NCBI RefSeq assembly: GCF_029269265.1
Contig: NZ_JARIXP010000008.1
Span: 101,082 to 165,081, forward strand
DNA length: 64,000 bases
Reading direction: 5' to 3'
From: Rheinheimera sp. 1928-s
GTDB taxonomy: Bacteria > Pseudomonadota > Gammaproteobacteria > Enterobacterales > Alteromonadaceae
Shown: positions 56,044 through 64,000 of the stretch, piece after piece
Layout of the letters: every line of letters starts with the position of its first letter
Position numbering within the stretch: position 1 is the first letter of the stretch
Notes under the pieces: model-generated
What the model saw: the letters and a program-made list of their open reading frames with translations, nothing else
Database searches by the model: none
What the model was told of the DNA's origin: nothing
Position numbers and translations under genes: made by a program

Positions 56044-57216
56044 TTACAGCGCCTGATGAAAACGCTCAAAGGCCGCGGCTAAGTCGGCAATTAAATCTTC
56101 CGTATCTTCCAAGCCAATATGCAAACGAATTAAAGGCCCGCTGTAAGGCCAACTGCTGGCTGTTCTGAGTTTCTGAATATTTAAGTTTGGAATAATCAGG
56201 CTCTCGTACCCGCCCCAGGAAAAACCCATTTTAAAATGTTCCATACCTTCAATAAAAGCCGCTACAGCTTTGGCATCCCCTTGTTTTAGCACAAAAGAAA
56301 ACAAACCATTGCTACCGGAAAAATCACGTTGGAAAATAGCGTACCCAGGGTTTTCAGGTAAAGCAGGATGACGCACAGTTTCAACTTCAGGTCGTTGCTG
56401 CAACCACTTCGCCACTTTTAACGCATTAGCTTCGTGCTGAGCTAAACGCACTTTTAAAGTTCGCAGACCACGGCTGGCTAAATAGGCATCATCGGCTGAG
56501 GCACAATAGCCCATCAGGTAGCTATGCTCCCGCAGCTGTGGCCAATACTGTTCATTGGCAGTGGCAATACCTATCATCGCATCTGAGTGCCCCACTATGT
56601 ATTTGGTCGCTGATTGAATACAGACATCTACACCCAGACCATAGGCATCCAACAACAGAGGGGTGCCCCAGGTATTGTCCAGCATCAATACTAAGTTATG
56701 CGCTTTCGCTATAGTGCTTATGGCAGGAATGTCCTGTAGCTCCATGGTCAGAGAACCTGGAGATTCAAGAAAAATAACTTTGGTATTGGGTTTTACTAAG
56801 GCGCTGATACCAGCACCAATCAAAGGGTCGTAATAGGTAGTTTCTATGCCTAAACCTGCCAGTAACTTGTCGCAAATAGCGCGGGTCGGTTCATAGGCGG
56901 TGTCGACCATTAAGAGATGATCACCCTGCTTTAAAAAACACAATAAAGCGGCGTTAATAGCAGCTGCACCACAAGGGTATAAAGCACAACCAGCTGACCC
57001 TTCCAGATCGCAAATAGCATCCTGCAGTGCGAAATGAGTGGCGGTGCCACGACGGCCATAATAAGGCACTCTGTCACCGCGATGTGCTGTGGCATGTTTC
57101 AGTTCAGCCATCGTATCAAAAACAATAGTCGAGGCTCGCACTACAGGCGGGTTTACTGCCGAGCCTGTCCATTCTTTGCCACGACCAGCATGGATCAATT
57201 GAGTCGCTTTTTTCAT
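56044..57216 (-). CDS. metC: Cystathionine beta-lyase MetC
   Basis: 390 residues from ATG 57216 with AAGG 8 nt upstream; a start six codons earlier would place the met box inside the coding region. PLP lysine in SATKYIVGHSD; AGCALYPCGAAAINAALL and MLDNTWGTPLLLD are family segments. It cleaves cystathionine to homocysteine. A MetJ operator lies just upstream, supporting MetC rather than MetB or a methionine gamma-lyase. Confidence 0.93.
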   Translation of the reverse strand: MKKATQLIHAGRGKEWTGSAVNPPVVRASTIVFDTMAELKHATAHRGDRVPYYGRRGTATHFALQDAICDLEGSAGCALYPCGAAAINAALLCFLKQGDHLLMVDTAYEPTRAICDKLLAGLGIETTYYDPLIGAGISALVKPNTKVIFLESPGSLTMELQDIPAISTIAKAHNLVLMLDNTWGTPLLLDAYGLGVDVCIQSATKYIVGHSDAMIGIATANEQYWPQLREHSYLMGYCASADDAYLASRGLRTLKVRLAQHEANALKVAKWLQQRPEVETVRHPALPENPGYAIFQRDFSGSNGLFSFVLKQGDAKAVAAFIEGMEHFKMGFSWGGYESLIIPNLNIQKLRTASSWPYSGPLIRLHIGLEDTEDLIADLAAAFERFHQAL

Positions 57217-57228
57217 GAAGAACACCTT

Positions 57229-57244
57229 AGACATCCAGATGTCT
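57229..57244. promoter_or_regulatory. MetJ operator (two met boxes)
   Basis: Tandem octamers AGACATCC and AGATGTCT against the AGACGTCT consensus. They lie 13-28 bp upstream of the metC ATG, where MetJ with SAM would block transcription. Confidence 0.7.
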
Positions 57245-57267
57245 GATAATCTACAGTTTTTTTCAGC

Positions 57268-58038
57268 TTAGCGCCAGCCGTTGATTTCTGAATGAGTTAA
57301 CAGCTTTTCCAGTTGAGGTTTAGCAAAGTAATAGCCCTGATACCAATTGATACCAGCGTCGACCAGATAATCCAGTTCGGCTTTACTCTCAACGCCCTCG
57401 GCCAGCACTTTGGTACCGAGCTCACAGCAGACGGTTAAAATGCCTTTCAGCACAGCTTGTTTGACTGTGTCCTGATCAATATCCCGTATTAAGCCCATAT
57501 CCAGCTTTAATACCGCTGGCCGTAGCGAGGTTAACCAGGCTAAGCCGGCATAGCCTGAGCCAAAATCATCTATTGCTGTGATAAAACCCCGCTTGGCATA
57601 ACTTTCGAAAATACGTTTCAGCTTGCCCTGATCGATAATCTGCTCACCTTCTGTCACTTCAAACATAATTTGAGTGATATCAAAGCCAAACAGATCGCCC
57701 GCTTCAATAGTGGCGCGGATGCAGGTTTCGGGGTTATAAACGGCATTAGGTAAGAAATTAATACTTAACAGCTTTTTCAAACCTAACTTAGAGGCTGTTT
57801 CAATGGCTTTTACCCGGCAGGCCTGATCAAAATAGTATTTATTGCTGTCGTTAATTTGCTCAAATACCCAGCCAGCGCCCTGACCTTCAGGGCCTCGAAC
57901 CAAAGCTTCATAGCCTATAATGTCTTGCACTGACCAGTCGATAATAGGTTGAAATGCCATACGAATTTCAAAACCAAGTGACTGGCCACTTAAACAGTCC
58001 ATGCAGCTTTGTTGTTTAATTTGTTCAGGAAAATTCAT
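57268..58038 (-). CDS. Stand-alone EAL c-di-GMP phosphodiesterase
   Basis: 256 residues from ATG 58038 with GGAG; the frame open to 58299 overlaps ubiD's leader and is rejected. EALVRG, NFLPNAV, FEVTEGE, DDFGSGYAGL, KLDM, AEGVES and YQGYYFAKP give a complete EAL active site. A CxxC (SCMDC) sits at residues 12-15, a possible redox switch. It would cleave c-di-GMP to pGpG. Confidence 0.92.
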   Translation of the reverse strand: MNFPEQIKQQSCMDCLSGQSLGFEIRMAFQPIIDWSVQDIIGYEALVRGPEGQGAGWVFEQINDSNKYYFDQACRVKAIETASKLGLKKLLSINFLPNAVYNPETCIRATIEAGDLFGFDITQIMFEVTEGEQIIDQGKLKRIFESYAKRGFITAIDDFGSGYAGLAWLTSLRPAVLKLDMGLIRDIDQDTVKQAVLKGILTVCCELGTKVLAEGVESKAELDYLVDAGINWYQGYYFAKPQLEKLLTHSEINGWR

Positions 58039-58254
58039 AAAACTGACTCCATCATGAGCGTTATGTCCCACATTAGATGACGAAGCCGTCGAAACGCAAG
58101 TTAACTGCGTCCAGATGAAGATGACATGTGACGACAGTAGATTGGTCTTATCTGTCCTTTGCTTCGTATTGGTCAGAACCACAAAGCAGCACAGGCTGGT
58201 TTGCCTATACCAGCCATGTATAATAGCCCCCACACTAAGCAGAGCCAGAGCCTT

Positions 58255-59766
58255 ATGAAATATAAAGACCTGCGTGACTTTATCAGTCAGCTGGAGCAAC
58301 GTGGATTGCTCAAACGAATTTCGATGGAAATCGACCCCTATCTGGAAATGACCGAAATAGCTGACCGGACTTTACGTGCCGGTGGCCCTGCTTTGTTATT
58401 TGAAAACCCAAAAGGTTTTGATGTTCCGGTGCTGGCTAATTTATTTGGTACACCAGAGCGTGTTGCTTTAGGTATGGGCCAGACTGATGTCGCCGCTTTA
58501 CGTGAAGTTGGTAAATTACTGGCCTTCTTGAAAGAGCCTGAGCCGCCAAAAGGTTTAAAAGACGCCTGGAACAAACTCCCTGTATTCAAACAAGTGTTGA
58601 ATATGCCAGCCAAAGAAGTGAAACGAGCTCCTTGTCAGCAAGTAGTGCTTTCTGGCGATCAGGTTGATTTAACCAAAATTCCAGTGATGACCTGCTGGCC
58701 AGGAGATGCTGCACCTTTAATCACCTGGGGTTTAACCGTCACTAAAGGCCCGCATAAAGAGCGGCAGAATTTAGGTATTTACCGCCAGCAAGTGCTGGGG
58801 AAAAACAAAGTCATTATGCGCTGGTTATCGCATCGTGGTGGCGCTTTGGACTTTTTAGAATGGCAAAAAGCCAATCCGGGTCAGCGTTTTCCGGTCGCTG
58901 TTGCTTTAGGAGCCGACCCTGCCACCATTTTAGGCGCTGTGACTCCGGTGCCTGATACCTTATCTGAATACGCCTTTGCTGGCTTATTACGCGGTGATAA
59001 TACCGAAGTCACCCGCTGTATCAGTAATGATTTACAAGTACCAGCCACTGCTGAATATGTACTGGAAGGCTATATCGAGCCGGGCGAAATGGCGCTTGAA
59101 GGTCCTTATGGCGATCACACCGGCTATTACAACGAAGTAGATTCCTTTCCCGTATTTACTGTGACTCATATCACGCACAGAGAAAATCCGATTTACCACA
59201 GCACTTACACAGGCCGTCCACCAGATGAGCCGGCGATTTTAGGTGTGGCGCTGAACGAAGTTTTTGTGCCTATTTTGCAAAAACAATTTCCGGAAATTGT
59301 CGACTTTTACCTGCCGCCTGAAGGTTGTTCCTACCGTATGGCTGTAGTGACCATGAAGAAACAATACCCTGGCCATGCTAAACGCGTGATGATGGGCGTC
59401 TGGTCTTTCCTGCGACAGTTTATGTACACCAAATTTGTGATTGTCTGTGATGACGATATCAATGCCCGCGACTGGCAGGATGTGATTTGGGCTATTACGA
59501 CCCGGATGGATCCAGCGCGTGATACGACCTTGATAGAAAACACGCCCATCGATTATCTGGATTTTGCCTCGCCAGTATCGGGTTTAGGCTCAAAGATGGG
59601 CTTAGACGCCACCAATAAATGGCCAGGCGAAACAACCCGTGAATGGGGAGAACCTATAGTGATGGATCCGGCAGTTAAAGCCAAAGTAGATGATATCTGG
59701 GCTGAACTGGACATAATGCCTGCAGAACAAGCAGTTCCTGCGCTAAAAGTGCCAGGCCAAAAATGA
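58255..59766 (+). CDS. ubiD: 4-hydroxy-3-polyprenylbenzoate decarboxylase UbiD
   Basis: 503 residues from ATG 58255 ([11 protein letters not shown]), the standard family start. prFMN-dependent decarboxylase of ubiquinone synthesis. Segments [11 protein letters not shown] and [11 protein letters not shown] are typical. Overlaps the ferredoxin gene by 4 bp. The prenyl-FMN synthase ubiX is not in this window. Confidence 0.96.
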   Translation: MKYKDLRDFISQLEQRGLLKRISMEIDPYLEMTEIADRTLRAGGPALLFENPKGFDVPVLANLFGTPERVALGMGQTDVAALREVGKLLAFLKEPEPPKGLKDAWNKLPVFKQVLNMPAKEVKRAPCQQVVLSGDQVDLTKIPVMTCWPGDAAPLITWGLTVTKGPHKERQNLGIYRQQVLGKNKVIMRWLSHRGGALDFLEWQKANPGQRFPVAVALGADPATILGAVTPVPDTLSEYAFAGLLRGDNTEVTRCISNDLQVPATAEYVLEGYIEPGEMALEGPYGDHTGYYNEVDSFPVFTVTHITHRENPIYHSTYTGRPPDEPAILGVALNEVFVPILQKQFPEIVDFYLPPEGCSYRMAVVTMKKQYPGHAKRVMMGVWSFLRQFMYTKFVIVCDDDINARDWQDVIWAITTRMDPARDTTLIENTPIDYLDFASPVSGLGSKMGLDATNKWPGETTREWGEPIVMDPAVKAKVDDIWAELDIMPAEQAVPALKVPGQK

Positions 59767-60041
59767 GCCATCAGGTGACAATACAACCCAGCGGTCTGAG
59801 TTTTCAGGTAGACAGCAACGAAACTATTCTCGAAGCGGCTTTGCGCCATGGCATCGACTTTCCGTTTCGTTGCAAACAAGGGGTTTGTACCTCCTGCGTC
59901 TGCCGCCTGCGCTCTGGCTCTGTGTCTTATCTGCCACCTGAACCTTTGTCCGATCTGGATAAAGCGCAGAACTTTACCTATTGTTGTCTGGCTTATGCCG
60001 AGTCAGATCTGACCTTACACCACCCTTTTATTCGTGGCTAA
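59763..60041 (+). CDS. Plant-type 2Fe-2S ferredoxin
   Basis: 92 residues. [11 protein letters not shown] with the fourth Cys in YCCLAYAE gives the C-x4-C-x2-C-xn-C pattern. Start overlaps ubiD by 4 bp and the flavin reductase follows after 15 bp. The trio suggests an electron supply, for a monooxygenase or for UbiD cofactor care; the partner is unknown. Confidence 0.92.
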   Translation: MSHQVTIQPSGLSFQVDSNETILEAALRHGIDFPFRCKQGVCTSCVCRLRSGSVSYLPPEPLSDLDKAQNFTYCCLAYAESDLTLHHPFIRG

Positions 60042-60056
60042 GCCGCAGGATTATTC

Positions 60057-60752
60057 ATGACCAAAGTGATTTGTACCGTCGATAAAATTCAGCCCTTAAC
60101 TTCAGGAGTGCACCAGATACTGCTGACACCACAACAGAAAGTTGAATTTAAACCAGGCCAATATTTGCAGCTGTGCTTAACAGATCAAGACAAAAGGCCT
60201 TTTTCTGTTGCTTCTATCCCTGCACAGGATCAACTGGAACTACATATTGGCGGCGCAGTAGCCGACCAATATTCCGGTCAGGCATTAGCTCATCTGCAAA
60301 GCAACGATGACGTGACTGTAGAAGTGGGTTTAGGTCAGGCATTCTGGCGTGAAGACAGTCATAACCCTATTTTGTTGCTGGCTGGCGGCACAGGCTTTTC
60401 TTATATCTACAGTATTGCGCAGGCGATAGCGGCTGCAGGTGTGAAAAGACCAGTGTTTTTATATTGGGGGGTACGTCACGAGGAAGCTTTGTACCATATG
60501 CCAGAATTGCAGCAATGGGCAGCCACTTACCATGATTATAAGTTGATGCCAGTAGTCCAAAGCCCAACAGATAATTGGCAAGGCCGTTCTGGTTTAGTGC
60601 ATCAGGCGGTGCTGGACGATTTTGTATCTCTGGATGCTTACGATATTTATATTGCAGGTCCTTTCCCTATGGTGGGTGTTGTGCGGGATGCTTTCCTAGA
60701 GCAAGGTGCCAAACGCGAACAAATGTTTGCAGACGCTTTTGCTTATATCTGA
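60057..60752 (+). CDS. fre: NAD(P)H-flavin reductase Fre
   Basis: 231 residues, ferredoxin-NADP reductase fold. FAD/FMN motif RPFSVASIP, NAD-site GGTGFSYIYSIAQ and the C-terminal YIAGPFPMVGVVRDAF. It reduces free flavins, often next to ubiD in gammaproteobacteria. With the ferredoxin just upstream, the two resemble a split ferredoxin-reductase. Terminator at 60771. Confidence 0.93.
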   Translation: MTKVICTVDKIQPLTSGVHQILLTPQQKVEFKPGQYLQLCLTDQDKRPFSVASIPAQDQLELHIGGAVADQYSGQALAHLQSNDDVTVEVGLGQAFWREDSHNPILLLAGGTGFSYIYSIAQAIAAAGVKRPVFLYWGVRHEEALYHMPELQQWAATYHDYKLMPVVQSPTDNWQGRSGLVHQAVLDDFVSLDAYDIYIAGPFPMVGVVRDAFLEQGAKREQMFADAFAYI

Positions 60753-60770
60753 GTAACCCCCTAAAAAACC

Positions 60771-60803
60771 AAGGGCCGCTTTATTAAAGACGGCCCTTTT
60801 TAA
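60771..60803. terminator. Bidirectional terminator
   Basis: AAGGGCCG/CGGCCCTT with a 12-nt loop followed by TTTTAA. It ends ubiD-fdx-fre; the A-run on the other side can serve the S9 peptidase gene. Confidence 0.8.
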
Positions 60804-60819
60804 TTACAGCTACAAAACT

Positions 60820-62847
60820 CTACTTTTTATGTTTGTTAAACCAGTAGGTGATATAAGCAGGCTTGGCCATCATATTGCTTGGTCTGATATGAATGCCATG
60901 TGAAGCACCTGGGATCCTTACCATAGCGGTTTCTATACCCCTTAATTGCAGCGCCTGATAAAACTGTTCAGTTTCAGAAATAGGGGTGCGGTGATCTGCT
61001 TCGCCCGTCATCAGCATGGTTGGGGTTTTGACATTGCCCACATAACTGATGGGTGAGTGCTTCAGGTAATGCTCTGGTTTCTCCCATGGCATGCCAGGGA
61101 ACCAGTACTGGCTGAAGTAGTTGTACATATCGGCATTCAGTACAAAACTAAACCAATTAATCACAGGGTTTACAGCTACCGCAGCTTTAAATCTGTCGGT
61201 ATGACCTACTATCCAGCTGGTTAATAAACCACCTCCACTGCCGCCAGTCACAAAGAGTTGTTCAGGATTGATAAAACCTTTCGCCACTGTAGCGTCCACC
61301 ACATCCATCAGATCGTTGTAATCTTCACTCGGGAACTTATGGTGGATCAGATTGGCGAATTCCATACCATAGCTAGTGCTGCCACGGGGGTTGGTATACA
61401 ACACTACATAACCCTGAGCAGCCATCAACTGCAATTCCATCGCAAATACAGGACCATAAGCGGTATGTGGGCCACCGTGGATTTCCAGTATGAGCGGGTA
61501 CTTTTTGGTTTTATCGAAGTTCGGCGGCAAAATCAGCCAGCTGTGCAACTTGCGCTGATCGACAGAAGAAGTCACCCAAAACTCTTCTACTTCACCTATA
61601 TCACGGGATAGCTGCAAATCTTTGTTCAGTTCGGTCAGCTGTTTCTTTTTGCCACTCTGCCATAAGCCAAGTTCAGCTGGCGCCTGAGTCGACATTTGGG
61701 TATAGGCAATGTCGCCATCATCAGACACGCTAAAACTGCCACCAGTATAAGGACGGCTATAGGAGCCACCACCAACCTGCTCCACCAGTACTTTACGTTT
61801 GCCGCTCAGAGGTTGTAAGGCAATTTTTCCCTGCGCCTGATCGTCGTATTGAATATAAAGCGCATCACTGTCGCCGCCCCAACTAAAGCCATCAATGGCC
61901 CGGTCTAAATCTGCAGTAAGAGCTTTAATCTCGCCAGATTGCAGGTTTTTGACATAAAGCTGATTGGCCTGATGAGCCAGCTTTTTATCATCATAGCCCA
62001 GATAAGCCAGCCATTTGCCGTCAGAAGATAAAGCCGGCGAGTGATCGGGGCCAAAACGGTCAGTGACTTGAGTCAGGTTTTTATCAGCGATAGTTAACTT
62101 GTACACTTCACTATTTTGAGCCTGAGCTCTTTTGTCCGATTGACGATTGGCAGAAAAGTAAAACGCTTTACTGTCTTTTTGCCAGCTGATGTCGCCGCCA
62201 TGATCAAAATCACCGCTGGTTAGCTGTATGGGAGTACCACCATCAGCAGCCATCAGATAAATATGTCGATAGCCTGCAGGTAAATAACCCCGGCCATCAG
62301 CTCTGTATTGCATGGTGTCTATATAAACAGGCGCTTTAGCCCAGTCGTTTTGTTCAGGCTTACCCGGTAAAGTGACCGGATTCGCTGCTTTTTTCGGCGT
62401 AAACATCGAAAAAGCCAGCCACTTACCGTCTGGTGACCAGCTCAAACCTGAAGGAGTTGCAGGTAAATGGCTGATTTGGCCGCTTTGGCCATTGTCCATC
62501 CAGCGGATATGGATCTGTTGTTTACCCGAAGCCGATGAAATAAAAGCCAGTTTTTTGCCATCTTCTGACCATAAAGGCGAGCTGATATCTGCTTGTTCTG
62601 ACACTAAAGGCCGCAACTGACCGGTTTTCGTATCACTGAGCCATAACGATCCAAGACGTTTATCAAGCACCTGATCGAAACGGTTACGCACAAATACGAC
62701 CTGATCACCATCGCTGCTGATCTGAGGGTCTGACACAAACTCTAACTGAAATACATCTTCATATTGCAGCGGTTGCTGTGCTGCTATTGCGCTCAGACTG
62801 ATACCTGAAATCGCTGCAAAAACCGCAGTTTTAATAAATAAATGCAC
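60820..62847 (-). CDS. S9 family prolyl oligopeptidase-type peptidase
   Basis: 675 residues with a signal peptide (ending near AIAAQ). A seven-bladed propeller (about 30-400) carries repeated SPDGKWLAF-type motifs. The hydrolase domain has Ser in VTGGSGGGLL, Asp in TGEADHRTP and His in PGASHGIHI. Acylaminoacyl-peptidase or dipeptidyl-peptidase type, periplasmic. Confidence 0.94.
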   Translation of the reverse strand: MHLFIKTAVFAAISGISLSAIAAQQPLQYEDVFQLEFVSDPQISSDGDQVVFVRNRFDQVLDKRLGSLWLSDTKTGQLRPLVSEQADISSPLWSEDGKKLAFISSASGKQQIHIRWMDNGQSGQISHLPATPSGLSWSPDGKWLAFSMFTPKKAANPVTLPGKPEQNDWAKAPVYIDTMQYRADGRGYLPAGYRHIYLMAADGGTPIQLTSGDFDHGGDISWQKDSKAFYFSANRQSDKRAQAQNSEVYKLTIADKNLTQVTDRFGPDHSPALSSDGKWLAYLGYDDKKLAHQANQLYVKNLQSGEIKALTADLDRAIDGFSWGGDSDALYIQYDDQAQGKIALQPLSGKRKVLVEQVGGGSYSRPYTGGSFSVSDDGDIAYTQMSTQAPAELGLWQSGKKKQLTELNKDLQLSRDIGEVEEFWVTSSVDQRKLHSWLILPPNFDKTKKYPLILEIHGGPHTAYGPVFAMELQLMAAQGYVVLYTNPRGSTSYGMEFANLIHHKFPSEDYNDLMDVVDATVAKGFINPEQLFVTGGSGGGLLTSWIVGHTDRFKAAVAVNPVINWFSFVLNADMYNYFSQYWFPGMPWEKPEHYLKHSPISYVGNVKTPTMLMTGEADHRTPISETEQFYQALQLRGIETAMVRIPGASHGIHIRPSNMMAKPAYITYWFNKHKK

Positions 62848-62879
62848 CTGGACCTCGTTATTCTGATTATGGGTTGAGC

Positions 62880-63242
62880 AGATACTAAGTTGGGTTTGAT
62901 GACTATTGCCAGAGGGATGCGGCTAATGGGGGTGTTTTGGGGATGGAGATTGGCACAATCGCCTGTAGGGGCCGTCCCTTATGGGCGGCCGTCTTTGGGT
63001 TTTGGCTGAGAGTTGAGCGGGTATTGTTTGCAATTCAAGCAGATTAGCTCTGAATTCGGAGGCGGTGAACTACTTTAACAGCGGATTAGCTCTGAATTCG
63101 GGTGCTTATTCCGGGCGGTGAGGCGACAGCAGGCCGTCTTGTCCGGCCTTTCGCAGAGCTCAAGGCGTGAAACAGGCGTGACGCAAAACTGTTTGCGTCC
63201 CGTTTTTCCTGTTTCACCCTGGCGACCGCCTGTGCAGCGCAA
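62880..63242. other. Hairpin-rich intergenic region
   Basis: No gene. GGCCG-TCCC/GGG-CGGCC is at about 62968-62988. A direct repeat GATTAGCTCTGAATTCGG occurs at 63042-63059 and 63084-63101, with 5S-like fragments between. AGGCCG/CGGCCT is at 63131-63149. A double-stem hairpin GTGAAACAGG/CCTGTTTCAC containing GACGCAAA/TTTGCGTC lies at 63167-63217. Confidence 0.7.
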
Positions 63243-63243
63243 G

Positions 63244-63473
63244 TAAAGAATCCACCTTCTGAAGAAGGTGGCTTTGTGTTAAGCCCCTAAAAGGGGCCCT
63301 TTGTCGAGTAACTGAGCAACTGCAGCGTCCGTTACTTTTTTATTTAGTCTGTGCCAAAGAACTTGATGCCTAATCCCAGCTTGGTATAGCTCATAAGAAA
63401 AATACAAACAGAGTTTCAGGCAAAGCCTTTTGGATGATAACCACCTACTGAAGTAGGTGGTTTAGGGCCGAAA
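63244..63473 (+). mobile_element. 230-bp palindrome-ended element, copy 2
   Basis: Same sequence as 4941-5170. It lies head-to-tail with copy 3, with a single G between them (period 231 bp). No transposase. The G before each copy is shared by all three. Confidence 0.75.
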
Positions 63474-63474
63474 G

Positions 63475-63704
63475 TAAAGAATCCACCTTCTGAAGAAGGT
63501 GGCTTTGTGTTAAGCCCCTAAAAGGGGCCCTTTGTCGAGTAACTGAGCAACTGCAGCGTCCGTTACTTTTTTATTTAGTCTGTGCCAAAGAACTTGATGC
63601 CTAATCCCAGCTTGGTATAGCTCATAAGAAAAATACAAACAGAGTTTCAGGCAAAGCCTTTTGGATGATAACCACCTACTGAAGTAGGTGGTTTAGGGCC
63701 GAAA
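63475..63704 (+). mobile_element. 230-bp palindrome-ended element, copy 3
   Basis: Same sequence as copies 1 and 2. The right end abuts the U-tract of the rRNA operon terminator at 63705, as copy 1 abuts another terminator. The tandem pair probably arose by repeat insertion or duplication. Confidence 0.75.
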
Positions 63705-63733
63705 ATAAAAAACCCCGCTCACTGAGCGGGGTT
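63705..63733 (-). terminator. rRNA operon terminator
   Basis: On the minus strand AACCCCGCTC-AGT-GAGCGGGGTT followed by TTTTAT. A 10-bp stem 12 bp past the 5S end. Confidence 0.9.
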
Positions 63734-63744
63734 CTGTATTTGGG

Positions 63745-63862
63745 AGCCTGGCGGTGAACTACTCTCGCATGGCATCTGCCACACTACCATCGTCGCGGCT
63801 GCGTTTCACTTCTGAGTTCGGAATGGAGTCAGGTGGTTCCACAGCGCTATTGCCACCAGGCA
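63745..63862 (-). rRNA. rrf: 5S ribosomal RNA
   Basis: Minus-strand sequence starts TGCCTGGTGGC, contains CCATTCCGAACTCAGAAGTGA and ends with GTAGTTCACCGCCAGGC. About 118 nt; the exact ends are estimated by comparison with known 5S sequences from memory. Confidence 0.95.
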
Positions 63863-63942
63863 AAAACTGTTTTTAGGTCTTTAACAAGCAAACTGATAAA
63901 TCGAATTCTTTTCACACCACACACAAACACCTTGGGCGTTGT

Positions 63943-64000
63943 ATGGTTAAGCCTCTCGGGCAATTAGTATGAGTTAGCTTAACACATCACTGCGCTTCCA
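63943..64000 (-). rRNA. rrl: 23S ribosomal RNA, 3' end (partial)
   Basis: Minus-strand ends with GAGAGGCTTAACCAT, matching the 23S 3' terminus with ACTAATTGCCCG just before it. It runs off the window. The 80-bp spacer to 5S holds no tRNA. Confidence 0.92.

Noticed and set aside
63244..63704. Tandem copies 2 and 3 as a CRISPR-like array
   Set aside because: The unit is 231 bp with no spacer of variable sequence; it is a repeat element, not CRISPR.

Overview
The window looks like a chromosomal segment of a Gammaproteobacterium, probably of the Alteromonadales/Rheinheimera-Alishewanella type. Evidence for this is the order lepA-lepB-rnc-era-recO-pdxJ-acpS next to rpoE-rseA-rseB-rseC, a relA/rlmD/barA block, gammaproteobacterial-type SdhE, YgfZ and MetJ-type signals, and the 5S/23S rRNA sequences at the right edge. 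The genus assignment is inference; no search was run.

Layout, left to right. 1-2.4 kb: an exported alkaline-phosphatase-superfamily enzyme, a VOC protein and folE. 2.4-5.2 kb: an accessory islet of AT-richer genes (a HEPN-like protein, a 65-residue low-complexity protein and a two-TM SLATT-like protein), followed by an array of palindromes and one copy of a 230-bp repeat. 5.2-14.5 kb: two lipoproteins, mazG, relA, rlmD, the hybrid kinase barA and an orphan TonB-like protein. 14.6-18.4 kb: a minus-strand cluster read as a split borosin (backbone N-methylated RiPP) locus. Its order is precursor, N-methyltransferase, GNAT acetyltransferase, second precursor, then a TPR-GGDEF protein that starts on the base after the second precursor's stop. 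18.6-27.5 kb: the conserved acpS to rpoE block. 27.7-32.1 kb: nadB, ygfX/sdhE, ygfZ, an FKBP and creA. 32.1-36.2 kb: an RND efflux pair. 36.4-38.9 kb: a META lipoprotein, an MtnK-like kinase and a VOC protein. 38.9-46 kb: a C39-peptidase ABC exporter with HlyD partner (and a 31-codon ORF between them), a sialidase-fold protein and a TonB-dependent receptor. 46.1-60.8 kb: ppc, a secreted hydrolase with a membrane-anchored ECF sigma factor, a CPA2 antiporter, a hydratase, tRNA-Gly, a two-subunit bacterioferritin pair, metC with a MetJ operator, an EAL protein and ubiD-ferredoxin-fre. 60.8-64 kb: an S9 peptidase, a hairpin-rich intergenic region with two tandem copies of the 230-bp repeat, and the 3' end of an rRNA operon (5S and partial 23S, minus strand).

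The most interesting items are the split-borosin cluster with two precursor paralogs and an attenuator-like hairpin, and the 230-bp IS200/IS605-like palindrome-ended element. Three exact copies of that element are present, and both insertion sites abut the U-tract of an intrinsic terminator. Also notable are the small-protein/SLATT-like pair and the short ORF inside the C39 exporter operon. Start codons were re-chosen from ribosome-binding sites and family alignments for many genes; the reasons are given per entry.
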